64,000 nucleotides of DNA from Metabacillus bambusae (GTDB taxonomy: Bacteria; Bacillota; Bacilli; Bacillales; Bacillaceae): positions 310,001 through 374,000 of the forward strand of contig NZ_JAGDEL010000003.1 in assembly GCF_017497975.1 (NCBI RefSeq). The letters are read 5' to 3'. This document shows, piece by piece, positions 17,920 to 26,478 of the stretch (its first letter is position 1; each line of letters starts with the position of its first letter). A model generated the notes under the pieces. The model made no database searches. It was not told the DNA's origin and saw nothing but the letters and a program-made list of their open reading frames with translations. The translations under genes and the position numbers were made by a program.

Positions 17920-18113
17920 ATTTAGCTGCCATTCCTGATATTGAATTTCAATCCAAACCTGATGCCGTTTTATCTATGCTCCAAATAAATGTTCCGCCAT
18001 TTTCGTTAACTTCGCCAATGTATAGGATACTGCATAAACGTTATTGTTAGCGGGGTTTCACTGTAAAATACATATACAATTATTCGACACCTTTTTGATA
18101 TAGAGATAAGATG

Positions 18114-18449
18114 TTATAGTTCACTATCATGGTTCTTAAATGTTTTCCCATCATGGTAATAAAGTTCGGAGCCTAAATGTACGTTTTCGTTTTCTTTCAG
18201 TTGACGAATAAGTTCTTTACTTTTTGTTTTATTCATTTTTTTATACCAAGTTCCATTTGGATATAGAACAGCGATCGGACCATGCTTGCATTGGCCATTA
18301 CATAATGTTTTTGTTGTGTGAATCTCCTTTTGCAGCTCTAAGTTCTTCAATTCTCCCCGAATGGTCTCTGTTACTGTTTCTGCTCCATTTTTCGTGCATG
18401 TTTTTCCGTTGCAAATTAATAAATGTTTGCTAATCCCATCTAATTTCAT
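18114..18449 (-). CDS. Thioredoxin-like [2Fe-2S] ferredoxin
   Basis: 111 aa. The start at ATG 18449 follows GGGGGA by 5 nt; a longer frame reading upstream overlaps the preceding gene in another frame and is not credible. Four cysteines in the order LICNGKTCTKNG and TLCNGQCKHGPIAVLYP match the C-x4-C ... C-x3-C pattern of the thioredoxin-fold 2Fe-2S proteins (NuoE C-domain or Shethna-type ferredoxins). It is the last gene of the first copper operon, 25 bp after the small anchor protein. A role in redox sensing or copper-stressed Fe-S chemistry would be inference. Confidence 0.8.
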   Translation of the reverse strand: MKLDGISKHLLICNGKTCTKNGAETVTETIRGELKNLELQKEIHTTKTLCNGQCKHGPIAVLYPNGTWYKKMNKTKSKELIRQLKENENVHLGSELYYHDGKTFKNHDSEL

Positions 18450-18474
18450 AAAAATCCCCCTATGTTCTTCCTTT

Positions 18475-18711
18475 TTATTTAACCTCTGAATGCGCTGAAT
18501 CCTTACCATCATTTCGTTGGCTAGTATGATTATAGTTATGTGTTTGCTCATTAATAGATTCTTTTTCCTCGTTAACATTTGTTGTTGCTGTATGGGTATT
18601 AATGTGATCATCATTACTGTCCAAGCTTGCATATACGGTATATCCGCCAATTACTAACCCGAGATAAATAACGGCTGAAATCGCCCAGGTCAAAGTGTTT
18701 TTTTGTTTCAT
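18475..18711 (-). CDS. Short membrane-anchored His-rich protein, truncated paralogue of the 58-kb accessory protein
   Basis: 78 aa: an N-terminal membrane anchor (LTWAISAVIYLGLVIGGYTV) and a polar, His-rich tail ending HSEVK. The anchor and tail resemble the first 80 residues of the 290-aa protein encoded at 57874-58746 ([20 protein letters not shown]), which also follows a copA gene. The two YtkA-like beta domains of that protein are absent here. So this copy has either lost its domains by deletion or is a stable short form. It is 30 bp after copA and likely in its operon. Confidence 0.65.
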   Translation of the reverse strand: MKQKNTLTWAISAVIYLGLVIGGYTVYASLDSNDDHINTHTATTNVNEEKESINEQTHNYNHTSQRNDGKDSAHSEVK

Positions 18712-18741
18712 AAAAACACTCCTCTCTTATTAATAGATAGA

Positions 18742-21162
18742 TTATCCTTTTAATTTAATCCTTTGTAATCTGAGTGCGTTTAAAACAACTGAAACTGAAC
18801 TAAATGCCATTGCTACTCCTGCAAGCCATGGTGCCAGAAATCCTAGTGCTGCAATTGGAACTCCTATAACATTATAAGCAAAGGCCCAAAATAGATTTTG
18901 CTTGATATTTCGAATCGTCATTTTACTCATAAAGATTGCATCGGCAATACTATTTAAGTCTCCTCTGATTAAGGTAATATCAGCTGCTTCCATTGCTACA
19001 TCTGTACCAGTACCGATTGCCATGCCAATATCTGCAGTAGCTAAAGCTGGTGCATCGTTAATACCGTCACCGACCATTGCTACTTTCTTTCCAGCTTTTT
19101 GTAGCTTTTTTACTTCCTCTGCTTTTCCTTCAGGAAGTACTTCTGCTAAAATATGGTCAATTCCAACTTGATTTGCAATTGCTTGAGCTGTCTGCTTGTT
19201 ATCTCCTGTAATCATAACGACCTCAAGACCCATATTTTTTAACCTTTCAATCGCTTTCTGAGAGGTTTCTTTAATTGTATCTGCGACAGCAATCACTCCA
19301 GCAAATTGAAGATCAATTGCGACTAGCATCACCGTTTTACCTTGCTTTTCTAAGTTTTCCATCTTAGGTAATATGTCTCCAACATCAATGTTATTTTTCT
19401 CCATAAGTCGTCTCGTACCAATAAACAATGATTTGCTTTCAACTTTAGATTCGATTCCAAAACCAGGAATGGCTTCGAAATGTTCAGAGCTGCCGAGATC
19501 AATCCCCTTTTCTTTAATGCCCTCAACAATTGCCTCAGCTAACGGATGTTCAGAGTTTCTTTCTGCAGAACCGACTAACTTTAAAAATTCCCTTTCTTCA
19601 AATCCATTTGAGAGAATAACATCTGTAAGTGTTGGTTTTCCATTTGTTACAGTTCCCGTTTTATCAAGGATAACTGTATCCAATCGATGAGTCGTTTCAA
19701 GATGCTCCCCGCCTTTAAACAAAATTCCATATTCCGCAGCTCGCCCTGACCCTGCCATAATGGACGTAGGAGTAGCTAGACCTAGTGCACATGGACATGC
19801 GATAACTAATACGGCAATTAACTTTTCAAGAGCTACTGCAAACTCTCCAGGACTTACAACAAAGTACCAAACTAGAAATGTTACAATAGCTATTCCAACT
19901 ACTATTGGGACAAAAATTCCTGAGATAACATCTGCTAAACGTTGGATTGGTGCTTTTGATCCTTGAGCTTCTTCGACTACTTTGATGATCTGAGCTAAGG
20001 CAGTATCCTTTCCTACCTTTGTTGCTTTTACCTTTAAAAATCCGTTCTTGTTAATGGTTGATCCTATTACTACATCTCCAACTGTTTTATCAACAGGAAT
20101 ACTTTCACCTGTAATCATAGACTCATCAAGAGCAGATCTTCCTTCAAAAATCTCTCCATCTACAGGTACCTTTTCACCTGGTTTCACATATACGATATCA
20201 CCAGTGATTACCTCTTCAATTGGTAAATTCATTTCTTGCCCGTCTCTTAATACTGTGGCCGTTTTAGCCTGTAATCCCATAAGCTTCTTAATGGCTTCAG
20301 ATGAACGTCCCTTTGCTTTTGCTTCAAACAGTTTACCTAATATAATTAGCGTAATTAACACAGCACTTGTTTCAAAATATAATTCCACCATATGTGAATT
20401 AGAGCCTATTGATAAAATGCTCAGGTAGATACTGTAGAAATAAGCTGCAGAGGTGCCAAGCGCAACCAAAACATCCATGTTTGCACTTTTATTCCTTAAT
20501 GCTTTATAGGCACCTACGTAAAATTGACCGCCAACTAAAAATTGAACTGGAGTCGCAAGTGCTAGTTGAACCCAAGGGTTCATGAACATCTCTGGTAGCC
20601 AAATAAAAGAAGTAAATTCAAAATGACTGACCATCGCCCAAAGTAAAGGGATAGATAAAATAGAAGAGAAAATAAATTTTCCTTTTTGTTTTTCAATTTC
20701 CTTCTGTCTATGATCAACCTTTTCACCTTTAGCTTCTTGTTTTTGATCTAAACGATAGCCTAATTTTTTGATGACTTCCTTCATATCTACGATCGAAACT
20801 TCATCAGGATTGTATTCTACTAGGGCTGATTCTAGGGCGAAGTTTACAGTTGCGGTTTGGACACCATTTAACTTATTTAAACGTTTTTCAATTTTATTAG
20901 CACACGCTGCACACGTCATGCCGGTTATATCAAATTCAACTTTTTCACTTACTACTTTATATCCTAAAGACTGTACTTTTTCTTTCAATTGATTTACATT
21001 TGCTTTAGAAGGGTCAAATGTTACTTTTGATTTTTCTAATGCGAAATTTACGTTCGCATCCTCTACTCCATCTATTTTTTTGAGACCTTTTTCTATTCTC
21101 ACTGCACAAGCAGCACAAGTCATGCCAGCTATTTGAAGTGTTGTTTCTTTTTTATCGCTCAT
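18742..21162 (-). CDS. copA: P1B-type Cu(I)-exporting ATPase CopA (first copy)
   Basis: 806 aa, full length. Two N-terminal heavy-metal-associated domains carry GMTCAAC at residues 13-19 and 81-87. The transmembrane CPC motif ([18 protein letters not shown]), phosphorylation site [21 protein letters not shown] and [12 protein letters not shown] are all present. The last helices carry AYN and MAFSSVSV, the Cu(I) selectivity signatures of subgroup P1B-1. It pumps copper out of the cytoplasm. It follows copZ/csoR on the same strand, separated by a frameshifted copZ copy and a hairpin, with a CsoR-like half-palindrome near 21184-21200. Confidence 0.96.
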   Translation of the reverse strand: MSDKKETTLQIAGMTCAACAVRIEKGLKKIDGVEDANVNFALEKSKVTFDPSKANVNQLKEKVQSLGYKVVSEKVEFDITGMTCAACANKIEKRLNKLNGVQTATVNFALESALVEYNPDEVSIVDMKEVIKKLGYRLDQKQEAKGEKVDHRQKEIEKQKGKFIFSSILSIPLLWAMVSHFEFTSFIWLPEMFMNPWVQLALATPVQFLVGGQFYVGAYKALRNKSANMDVLVALGTSAAYFYSIYLSILSIGSNSHMVELYFETSAVLITLIILGKLFEAKAKGRSSEAIKKLMGLQAKTATVLRDGQEMNLPIEEVITGDIVYVKPGEKVPVDGEIFEGRSALDESMITGESIPVDKTVGDVVIGSTINKNGFLKVKATKVGKDTALAQIIKVVEEAQGSKAPIQRLADVISGIFVPIVVGIAIVTFLVWYFVVSPGEFAVALEKLIAVLVIACPCALGLATPTSIMAGSGRAAEYGILFKGGEHLETTHRLDTVILDKTGTVTNGKPTLTDVILSNGFEEREFLKLVGSAERNSEHPLAEAIVEGIKEKGIDLGSSEHFEAIPGFGIESKVESKSLFIGTRRLMEKNNIDVGDILPKMENLEKQGKTVMLVAIDLQFAGVIAVADTIKETSQKAIERLKNMGLEVVMITGDNKQTAQAIANQVGIDHILAEVLPEGKAEEVKKLQKAGKKVAMVGDGINDAPALATADIGMAIGTGTDVAMEAADITLIRGDLNSIADAIFMSKMTIRNIKQNLFWAFAYNVIGVPIAALGFLAPWLAGVAMAFSSVSVVLNALRLQRIKLKG

Positions 21163-21215
21163 AGCCTTACACTCCTATCACCACATACTATAGTGGTGTA
21201 TATTTTGATGGGAAT

Positions 21216-21244
21216 AAAACGTGCCGTCGGGACAGCACGTTTTT
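21216..21244 (-). terminator. Hairpin between the copZ pseudogene and copA
   Basis: AAAACGTGC pairs with GCACGTTTT across a 10-nt loop. The same ACGTGC/GCACGT stem recurs at 21547-21577 and in the second operon at 61228-61265. Confidence 0.65.
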
Positions 21245-21279
21245 CAACTCCTTAATGACAATTTTGATCTTTAGACGTT

Positions 21280-21491
21280 TTACAAAAGCGCTACATTGTA
21301 ACCTTGATTTTCTATTACGTCTGTAATTTCTTTAAAGGAAAACACTGCTGTATCAAATGAAACATCTACTTTTTCTTCATTTAAGTAAATCTTTACAGAC
21401 TGAACACAATTTAATTTCCTATGTTTCCTTCAATTAAATTAATACAATGTCCACATGACATTTCTTTAATCTTTAAATTTACATTATCCAT
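21280..21491 (-). pseudogene. Frameshifted copZ-like copper chaperone
   Basis: The gene starts at ATG 21491 with MDNVNLKIKEMSCGHCINLI, keeping the CxxC metal site, then hits a stop after NIGN. The remainder continues in another frame as SVKIYLNEEKVDVSFDTAVF ... ENQGYNVALL to TAA at 21280. A small indel around 21415 breaks the frame. It is a second copZ in this operon, 90 bp downstream of the intact one. It retains its own upstream palindrome, so it probably arose as a gene with its own promoter. Confidence 0.85.
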
Positions 21492-21511
21492 TATTTACTC
21501 CCTTTATTGTA

Positions 21512-21535
21512 TATACTATACGTAGGTATAGTATA
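21512..21535. promoter_or_regulatory. CsoR-like palindrome upstream of the copZ pseudogene
   Basis: A 24-bp near-perfect dyad TATACTATACGTAGGTATAG plus TATA, with one central mismatch. It contains ATAC...GTAT elements as in CsoR boxes and sits about 20 bp before the start codon. Confidence 0.55.
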
Positions 21536-21546
21536 TATAATATTAA

Positions 21547-21577
21547 AAAGAAATCGTGCTTTATTTGCACGTTCTTT
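21547..21577 (-). terminator. Hairpin downstream of copZ
   Basis: AAAGAAATCGTGC pairs with GCACGTTCTTT, with one bulge. It lies just after the intact copZ and probably reduces read-through. Confidence 0.55.
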
Positions 21578-21585
21578 ACTCGAAT

Positions 21586-21792
21586 TTATTGAACATCATA
21601 ACCTTGATCGTCAATTGTTTCTTTGATCTTATCAAGAGTAACTTCATTTGGGTTAAATTCCACATTAACCGTTCCTGAATCCAAGTTTACTTTAACATTG
21701 GTAACTCCAGTTAATTCTCCTACATTTCCTTCAATTGAATTAATACAATGCCCACAAGACATCCCTTTTACGTTTAGAGTCATTTTTTCCAT
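21586..21792 (-). CDS. copZ: Copper chaperone CopZ (first operon)
   Basis: 68 aa single heavy-metal-associated domain with metal-binding MSCGHC at residues 10-15 and C-terminal DDQGYDV. It carries Cu(I) to CopA's N-terminal domains and the CsoR sensor. It follows csoR by 16 bp, in one operon. The intact second copy at 61306-61512 is closely similar. Confidence 0.95.
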   Translation of the reverse strand: MEKMTLNVKGMSCGHCINSIEGNVGELTGVTNVKVNLDSGTVNVEFNPNEVTLDKIKETIDDQGYDVQ

Positions 21793-21808
21793 ATCGTATA
21801 GTCTCCTT

Positions 21809-22156
21809 TTATTTTTTCATTAATTTTTGAAAGGTTACCATTACCTCATCTAAAATCTCCGTATTTCCTTCTTGAATTTTCTCTAGAACACAAGTCTTCA
21901 TATGCCCTTCAAGTAAAATTCGAGCAACACTATTTAAAGCAGATTGAGTTGCAGATATTTGAGTAATAACATCATCACAGTACGTATCTTTTTCAATTAA
22001 TCCTTTTATTCCTCGAATTTGTCCCTCAATTCGATTTAATCTTGTTACTAAATTATTTTTCACTTTATCTGAGTGGTGGCTTTTTCTTTCATCATCTGAT
22101 GAGCAGCATTGTTCGATTTCAACAATATTATCAAGACTTTCTGAATTTATCGACAT
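21809..22156 (-). CDS. csoR: Copper-sensing repressor CsoR (first operon)
   Basis: 115 aa from the ATG at 22156 (the GTG at 22168 falls inside the GGAGG ribosome binding site). The all-helical DUF156 fold is recognisable by RLNRIEGQIRGIKGLIEKDT. The Cu(I) ligands of CsoR are present as Cys in DTYCDDVITQ and His and Cys in LEGHMKTCV. It represses until copper binds. A consensus-like CsoR box lies upstream at 22189-22205, so it autoregulates. Confidence 0.95.
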   Translation of the reverse strand: MSINSESLDNIVEIEQCCSSDDERKSHHSDKVKNNLVTRLNRIEGQIRGIKGLIEKDTYCDDVITQISATQSALNSVARILLEGHMKTCVLEKIQEGNTEILDEVMVTFQKLMKK

Positions 22157-22188
22157 TGACTGCCTCACCTCCTTAATAAAATGATACT

Positions 22189-22205
22189 ATACCCCCATAT
22201 GGTAT
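22189..22205. promoter_or_regulatory. CsoR operator upstream of csoR
   Basis: ATACCCCCATATGGTAT is a pseudo-palindrome of the TACCxxATAxxGGTA type known for CsoR. It is 33 bp upstream of the start. The rest of the 22206-22521 gap has a short CCCT/AGGG hairpin with T-run near 22278 and no gene. Confidence 0.65.
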
Positions 22206-22521
22206 GTAAAGTGTTTTGAAAAGAAATTTTAGAAATAGGTATTTACTATGAGAAAATAGATTTATATCTAAACTTTTACCCTGCAATAGGGATTTTTTTG
22301 GGCGGATTTTCTTTCCACAATAAATAGGCAGTTTAATTTAAATAACACTTTTCAAAAAACACCTGTGTATTTTTGAATACAGATATAATATATCACTAAC
22401 TCAACTTAGTTAATCTTGTTGCTATAATGAATTCTAAATTAATCAAGACAAAAGTTCCTATTTTTTGCCATTATTTTTAGATAAAGTAGGTTTTAACCTT
22501 TCTTTTTACTCAATATTATCT

Positions 22522-22833
22522 TTAACAATATCCTTTACTGTCATAAATTAAGCTGATTTTCTGTTCTTCTTTATTTAAGGTGAATCTAAAAATAGCTTCT
22601 GAGTCGATATTACATAATCTTCTAATCTCTATAGGTATATGAACAGTGCCGTTTTGACTGAATACACATTGATTTTCAATAATATACTCCTCCCTATTTG
22701 TCATGACAATTTCTTTATCCTCTAAAAAAATATTAATAATATCACCAGGTTCGAGATTTATTTCATTTCTTATACAACTTGGTATATATACCTGTCCAGT
22801 CTTGGTTAATGTTAGCTTATTCAGTTCAATCAC
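22522..22833 (-). CDS. AbrB/SpoVT-like swapped-hairpin protein with two domains
   Basis: About 103 aa from a GTG at 22833; a longer frame reaches ATG 22890 but neither start has a clean ribosome binding site. Two AbrB-type hairpins are visible: KLTLTKTGQVYIPSCIRNEI and, about 45 residues on, QCVFSQNGTVHIPIEIRRLC. Tandem hairpins in one chain would form in cis what AbrB and MazE form as dimers. It may bind DNA as a transition-state-type regulator or be an antitoxin-like protein; no toxin partner is adjacent. It lies between the copper operon and a divergent two-component system. Confidence 0.65.
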   Translation of the reverse strand: MIELNKLTLTKTGQVYIPSCIRNEINLEPGDIINIFLEDKEIVMTNREEYIIENQCVFSQNGTVHIPIEIRRLCNIDSEAIFRFTLNKEEQKISLIYDSKGYC

Positions 22834-23019
22834 CTCTTGATTAATGGTTATTTGAATAGAATAATTAAAAAGTGTGAAGAAAATATGCATTTTTCAAGCA
22901 ATAAGAATTTGAATGATATTATGTTAATACTGAAAAGAAGCGATAAATAATATTCAATCTGCATAATTTCTCAACATTTTCGCAGTAAAATATCTCTATA
23001 CTCGTAAAGGTGAATGATT

Positions 23020-24387
23020 ATGAAAATCTCAATTAAATTAGGCTTATGGTTTTTTATTTGCATTTTCATCATTGAAACTTGTTCAATGATATATTTACAT
23101 CGTAATGTCGTGCATTCTCTTGTCAATGAAGAACTATCATCATTAAAGGCAAGAGGAAATAGCCATCGTGATGTTCTAGAAATGTCATCTGATAATGCTA
23201 CTCTTCATCACATTGGATTGATGGAATCCCAAACAGATACAGAAGTCGTGATCACAAATACAGACGGTGATGTATTAGAAACATCTAAGGTGATCGATGA
23301 TGGTATGGAAAAAATATTAAGTAAAACGATTAATGATATACCAAGAAATGGACTGATATTACAATCAGACTTGCAAAATGAAAAGTACATTGCAACGGTT
23401 TCATCTTTTGATGGAGGAAAAGAAAATCAAGGATATGTTTACATGTTCAAAAGCAAAGATCATATTCATAATTTTATTTCACAATTAAATAACCATTTCT
23501 TACTTGCCGCGTTACTGATTCTATTTTTTATGTTGATAACGATTTTCTTTTTATCTAGAGCTTTAACAAAACCCCTTGTTTCGATGAAAGAAGCAACTAG
23601 AAAACTAAGTAATGGAGATTTTTCTGTTTCCCTTCCTGTTACTTCAAATGATGAGATTGGTGAATTATCAAAATCTATTCAAACATTGGCTAATGACTTG
23701 AATTATTTAAAAAAGGAGAGAAATGAATTTTTAGCAAGTATCTCTCACGAACTTCGCACTCCTTTAACCTATATAAAAGGTTATGCCGATATTGGAAGAA
23801 GAAAAGCTTTAGATGAAACAGAAAGAATTAATTACTTAAACATCATTCATGAAGAAGCAGATCATGTAAGTGATTTATTAAAAGAATTATTTGAACTTGC
23901 AAAGATGGACCAAAATGCCTTTTCCATTTCTAAAGAACGGACCCACATTTGTTTATTCCTTCAATCTATTTTTGGAAAGGTACTACCTGCATTTAAAAGT
24001 AAAGGAATTCATTTGGAGTTAAATTGTAAGGAAGATTTTTTCGTTAAAATTGATCCTATACGCTTTGAACAAGTCTTTTTAAACCTATTAGACAACGCTC
24101 TAAAATACTCTAAAGAAAATTCAACTACTACGATTGAAGTATTGCAGGAAAACAAAAATATAATTATTTTTATCAAGGACCAAGGAAAAGGAATTCCTTA
24201 TGATGATTTACCTTATATCTTTGACCGCTTATACCGTGTTGACAAATCTCGATCCAGATTGACTGGTGGTTATGGATTGGGCTTGGCTATTGTAAAAGAA
24301 ATAGTGGAAGCTCATAGTGGTGAAATTTCAGCTGATAGTCAAGATGGTAAAGGAACATGCTTTAAAATCGTATTAAAGGAGCAATAA
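23020..24387 (+). CDS. Sensor histidine kinase of a two-component system
   Basis: 455 aa from ATG 23020 (AAAGGTG is 7 nt upstream; the ATG at 23014 is too close to it). Membrane segments at residues about 5-27 and 155-178 enclose a 125-residue extracellular sensor. A HAMP domain follows, then HisKA with the phosphoacceptor in FLASISHELRTPLTYIKGYA and HATPase with NLLDNALKYS, DQGKGIP and GGYGLGLAIVK. It forms an operon with the response regulator 1 bp downstream. Placement beside copper genes and metal-linked lipoproteins suggests a metal or envelope stress signal, which is inference. Confidence 0.93.
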   Translation: MKISIKLGLWFFICIFIIETCSMIYLHRNVVHSLVNEELSSLKARGNSHRDVLEMSSDNATLHHIGLMESQTDTEVVITNTDGDVLETSKVIDDGMEKILSKTINDIPRNGLILQSDLQNEKYIATVSSFDGGKENQGYVYMFKSKDHIHNFISQLNNHFLLAALLILFFMLITIFFLSRALTKPLVSMKEATRKLSNGDFSVSLPVTSNDEIGELSKSIQTLANDLNYLKKERNEFLASISHELRTPLTYIKGYADIGRRKALDETERINYLNIIHEEADHVSDLLKELFELAKMDQNAFSISKERTHICLFLQSIFGKVLPAFKSKGIHLELNCKEDFFVKIDPIRFEQVFLNLLDNALKYSKENSTTTIEVLQENKNIIIFIKDQGKGIPYDDLPYIFDRLYRVDKSRSRLTGGYGLGLAIVKEIVEAHSGEISADSQDGKGTCFKIVLKEQ

Positions 24388-24388
24388 A

Positions 24389-25078
24389 ATGAAAACCGTT
24401 TTACTGATCGATGATGAACAAAGAATGCTTGATTTATTATCTTTATACTTATCTCCTTATGGTTACAAGTGTATAAAGAAAGTCTCAGGAAATGATGGCA
24501 TACAGTTTTTGGAGAAGGAAGATGTCGATATTGTCATTCTTGATGTCATGATGCCCGATATGGATGGTTGGACAACCTGTAAAAAAATAAGAGATTTTTC
24601 GAATGTTCCCATCATTATGTTAACGGCTAGAAGTGCTAAAGAAGATATCGTTAAGGGATTGAAAACTGGTGCAGACGATTATTTATCAAAACCTTTTAAC
24701 GAACAGGAATTGCTAGCAAGAATCGAAGCTGTGATTCGTCGGATTAGTGGGCATAAAAATGAAGAAAGGCACATTACTTTTAAAGGTTTAACTTTAAATA
24801 AATCAACCTTTGAATTGAGATATCTTAATGAAGGAATTACATTGACACCAAAAGAATTTGCCCTATTAGAATTATTTTTGAACTACCCTAATAAGGTTTT
24901 CTCTCGGGAGCATCTCCTTACAACTTTATGGGGACTAAGAGCCGAAACAGAAGACAGAACAATTGATTCTCATATTAGAAACATCAGAGAAAAACTACGT
25001 CATGCACGATTTCCAGTTGATAAACATTTGAAAACCGTTTGGGGTGTCGGATATAAATGGAGTTCAGATGCATACTAG
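24389..25078 (+). CDS. OmpR/PhoB-family response regulator
   Basis: 229 aa. The receiver domain has the acidic pocket DD at residues 8-9, phosphoacceptor Asp52 in VILDVMMPDMDGW, and K in DYLSKPFNEQELLARI. The C-terminal winged helix ends DRTIDSHIRNIREKLRHA then VWGVGYKW. It pairs with the kinase upstream. Eleven-base direct repeats upstream of ydhK (28252-28272) are a candidate target. Confidence 0.93.
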   Translation: MKTVLLIDDEQRMLDLLSLYLSPYGYKCIKKVSGNDGIQFLEKEDVDIVILDVMMPDMDGWTTCKKIRDFSNVPIIMLTARSAKEDIVKGLKTGADDYLSKPFNEQELLARIEAVIRRISGHKNEERHITFKGLTLNKSTFELRYLNEGITLTPKEFALLELFLNYPNKVFSREHLLTTLWGLRAETEDRTIDSHIRNIREKLRHARFPVDKHLKTVWGVGYKWSSDAY

Positions 25079-25137
25079 TGACTCCGACAATTAATAAAAA
25101 ATTAAAATGATCTAATAAATAGCCTGGAGGTAACAAA

Positions 25138-26076
25138 GTGAAGTTTAAAAAAGGGATTATCTCTCTACTTTTCATAAGTATTTTTCTAACAGCATGTACA
25201 GAAGAAGAGACAAAAAACGCAACTAACAGTTCAGACATTTTTAAAGAAATTAAAGATGTAAAAATAGAACATATTCACGGGATGGGGTATGCAGGAAACA
25301 ACAATAATTTGTATCTCGCAACTCATGATGGATTAGTACGATTTTCAAATAATAAATGGTATAAAATCAGCGAAAACAATCATGATTATATGGGATTCCA
25401 AGCTATCGATGAGGGATTTTACTCTAGTGGACATCCTGAGAAAGGATCTAATTTAAAAAACCCACTTGGATTAATTAAAAGTACAGATGCTGGAAGTTCT
25501 TTTAAAAAACTTGCTTTTTATGGTGAAATAGATATTCATTATTTAGCAGCAGGTTACTCTAGCCATACGATCTACGTCATTAATGAAATGCAAAATTCAG
25601 AGATAGGTACTGGTTTATATTACTCAGAAGACGAAGGCAAGAATTGGACAAAAAGTCACATGCAAGGAGTATCTTTTAACTCGATTGGTAATATCGCAAC
25701 ACATCCGACAAAGTCAAATATGATTGGGATTTCAACTGATAATGGCTTATTTATTTCAGATGATTATGGTGGTCAATTCAATGTATTTTCAAAATCTACT
25801 CCAGTTACTACTTTACAGTTCCAAGAGAACTCAATACTCTATTTTAGTTTGAATGGAAATAATTCTGCTCTTATTAAGCAAGAACTTACGACTCAAGAAG
25901 AGGTCAACCTTCCCATACCAGCAAAGGTTAATCAAGAAAATCCAGTTATGTTTATCGCTTCAAATCCAAAAAATAGAAACGAGATTACATTGGTTACCTT
26001 TAAAAGTGACATATATCAAACCAAAGATAACGGCACCACTTGGCAAGCATTAATGACCCATGGGGAAATTAAATAA
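25138..26076 (+). CDS. Lipoprotein with BNR/Asp-box repeats (F510_1955-type)
   Basis: 312 aa. GTG start after GGAGGTAAC. A lipoprotein signal ends LFISIFLTAC (lipobox LTAC, residues about 17-20). At least four Asp-box-like repeats are visible: STDAGSSFKKL, SEDEGKNWTKS, SDDYGGQFNVF and TKDNGTTWQAL, spaced as in a beta-propeller. NCBI names this Bacillaceae group a glycosylhydrolase, but no catalytic residues can be read and a sensing or binding role is as likely. It is 60 bp downstream of the response regulator, probably in the same transcript. Confidence 0.8.
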   Translation: MKFKKGIISLLFISIFLTACTEEETKNATNSSDIFKEIKDVKIEHIHGMGYAGNNNNLYLATHDGLVRFSNNKWYKISENNHDYMGFQAIDEGFYSSGHPEKGSNLKNPLGLIKSTDAGSSFKKLAFYGEIDIHYLAAGYSSHTIYVINEMQNSEIGTGLYYSEDEGKNWTKSHMQGVSFNSIGNIATHPTKSNMIGISTDNGLFISDDYGGQFNVFSKSTPVTTLQFQENSILYFSLNGNNSALIKQELTTQEEVNLPIPAKVNQENPVMFIASNPKNRNEITLVTFKSDIYQTKDNGTTWQALMTHGEIK

Positions 26077-26280
26077 GTTATTATGGAGATATAGGACAAA
26101 CAGGTTCTGTTTTACAGTGGATTATAGTATATAAGGAGTTAGTTTAAAAAACTAATAAGTGTGATACACTTTTCAAAAAACAGAATCTAACTAAGAGAAT
26201 TTGAATTTAAGAGGAGAATAAATCGATGAGAAAATATGAGAAAAGTATTAGTACCTTACACGATAGAGGAGGACAGGAAA

Positions 26281-26478
26281 ATGTCTGATCGGGAATTGCC
26301 TCCTGGCACACCACGCTGGGTGAAAGTCTTTATTATAATTGCTACTGTACTGATTCTGTTGTTTGTTATCATAAAAATTACTGGCATTGGTGGTGATCAC
26401 GGTCCTAGTCGTCACTTTTCGTCTGAGCGGTTTACTACCTTCACTCCAACCGCAGAAAACGAGGTACAACTAACATGA
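26281..26478 (+). CDS. Small single-pass membrane protein (65 aa)
   Basis: The start at ATG 26281 follows GAGGAGGA; the longer frame from 26236 lacks a site. One membrane helix (VFIIIATVLILLFVIIKITG) follows a short charged N-terminus; the C-terminal tail contains GGDHGPSRHFSSERF. The stop overlaps the next gene's ATG (ATGA), so the two are translationally coupled. The pair probably forms a membrane complex of unknown function. Confidence 0.75.
   Translation: MSDRELPPGTPRWVKVFIIIATVLILLFVIIKITGIGGDHGPSRHFSSERFTTFTPTAENEVQLT

Noticed and set aside
24984-25238. Minus-strand frame over the response regulator end
   Set aside because: Antisense shadow of the regulator and lipoprotein genes, no binding site.
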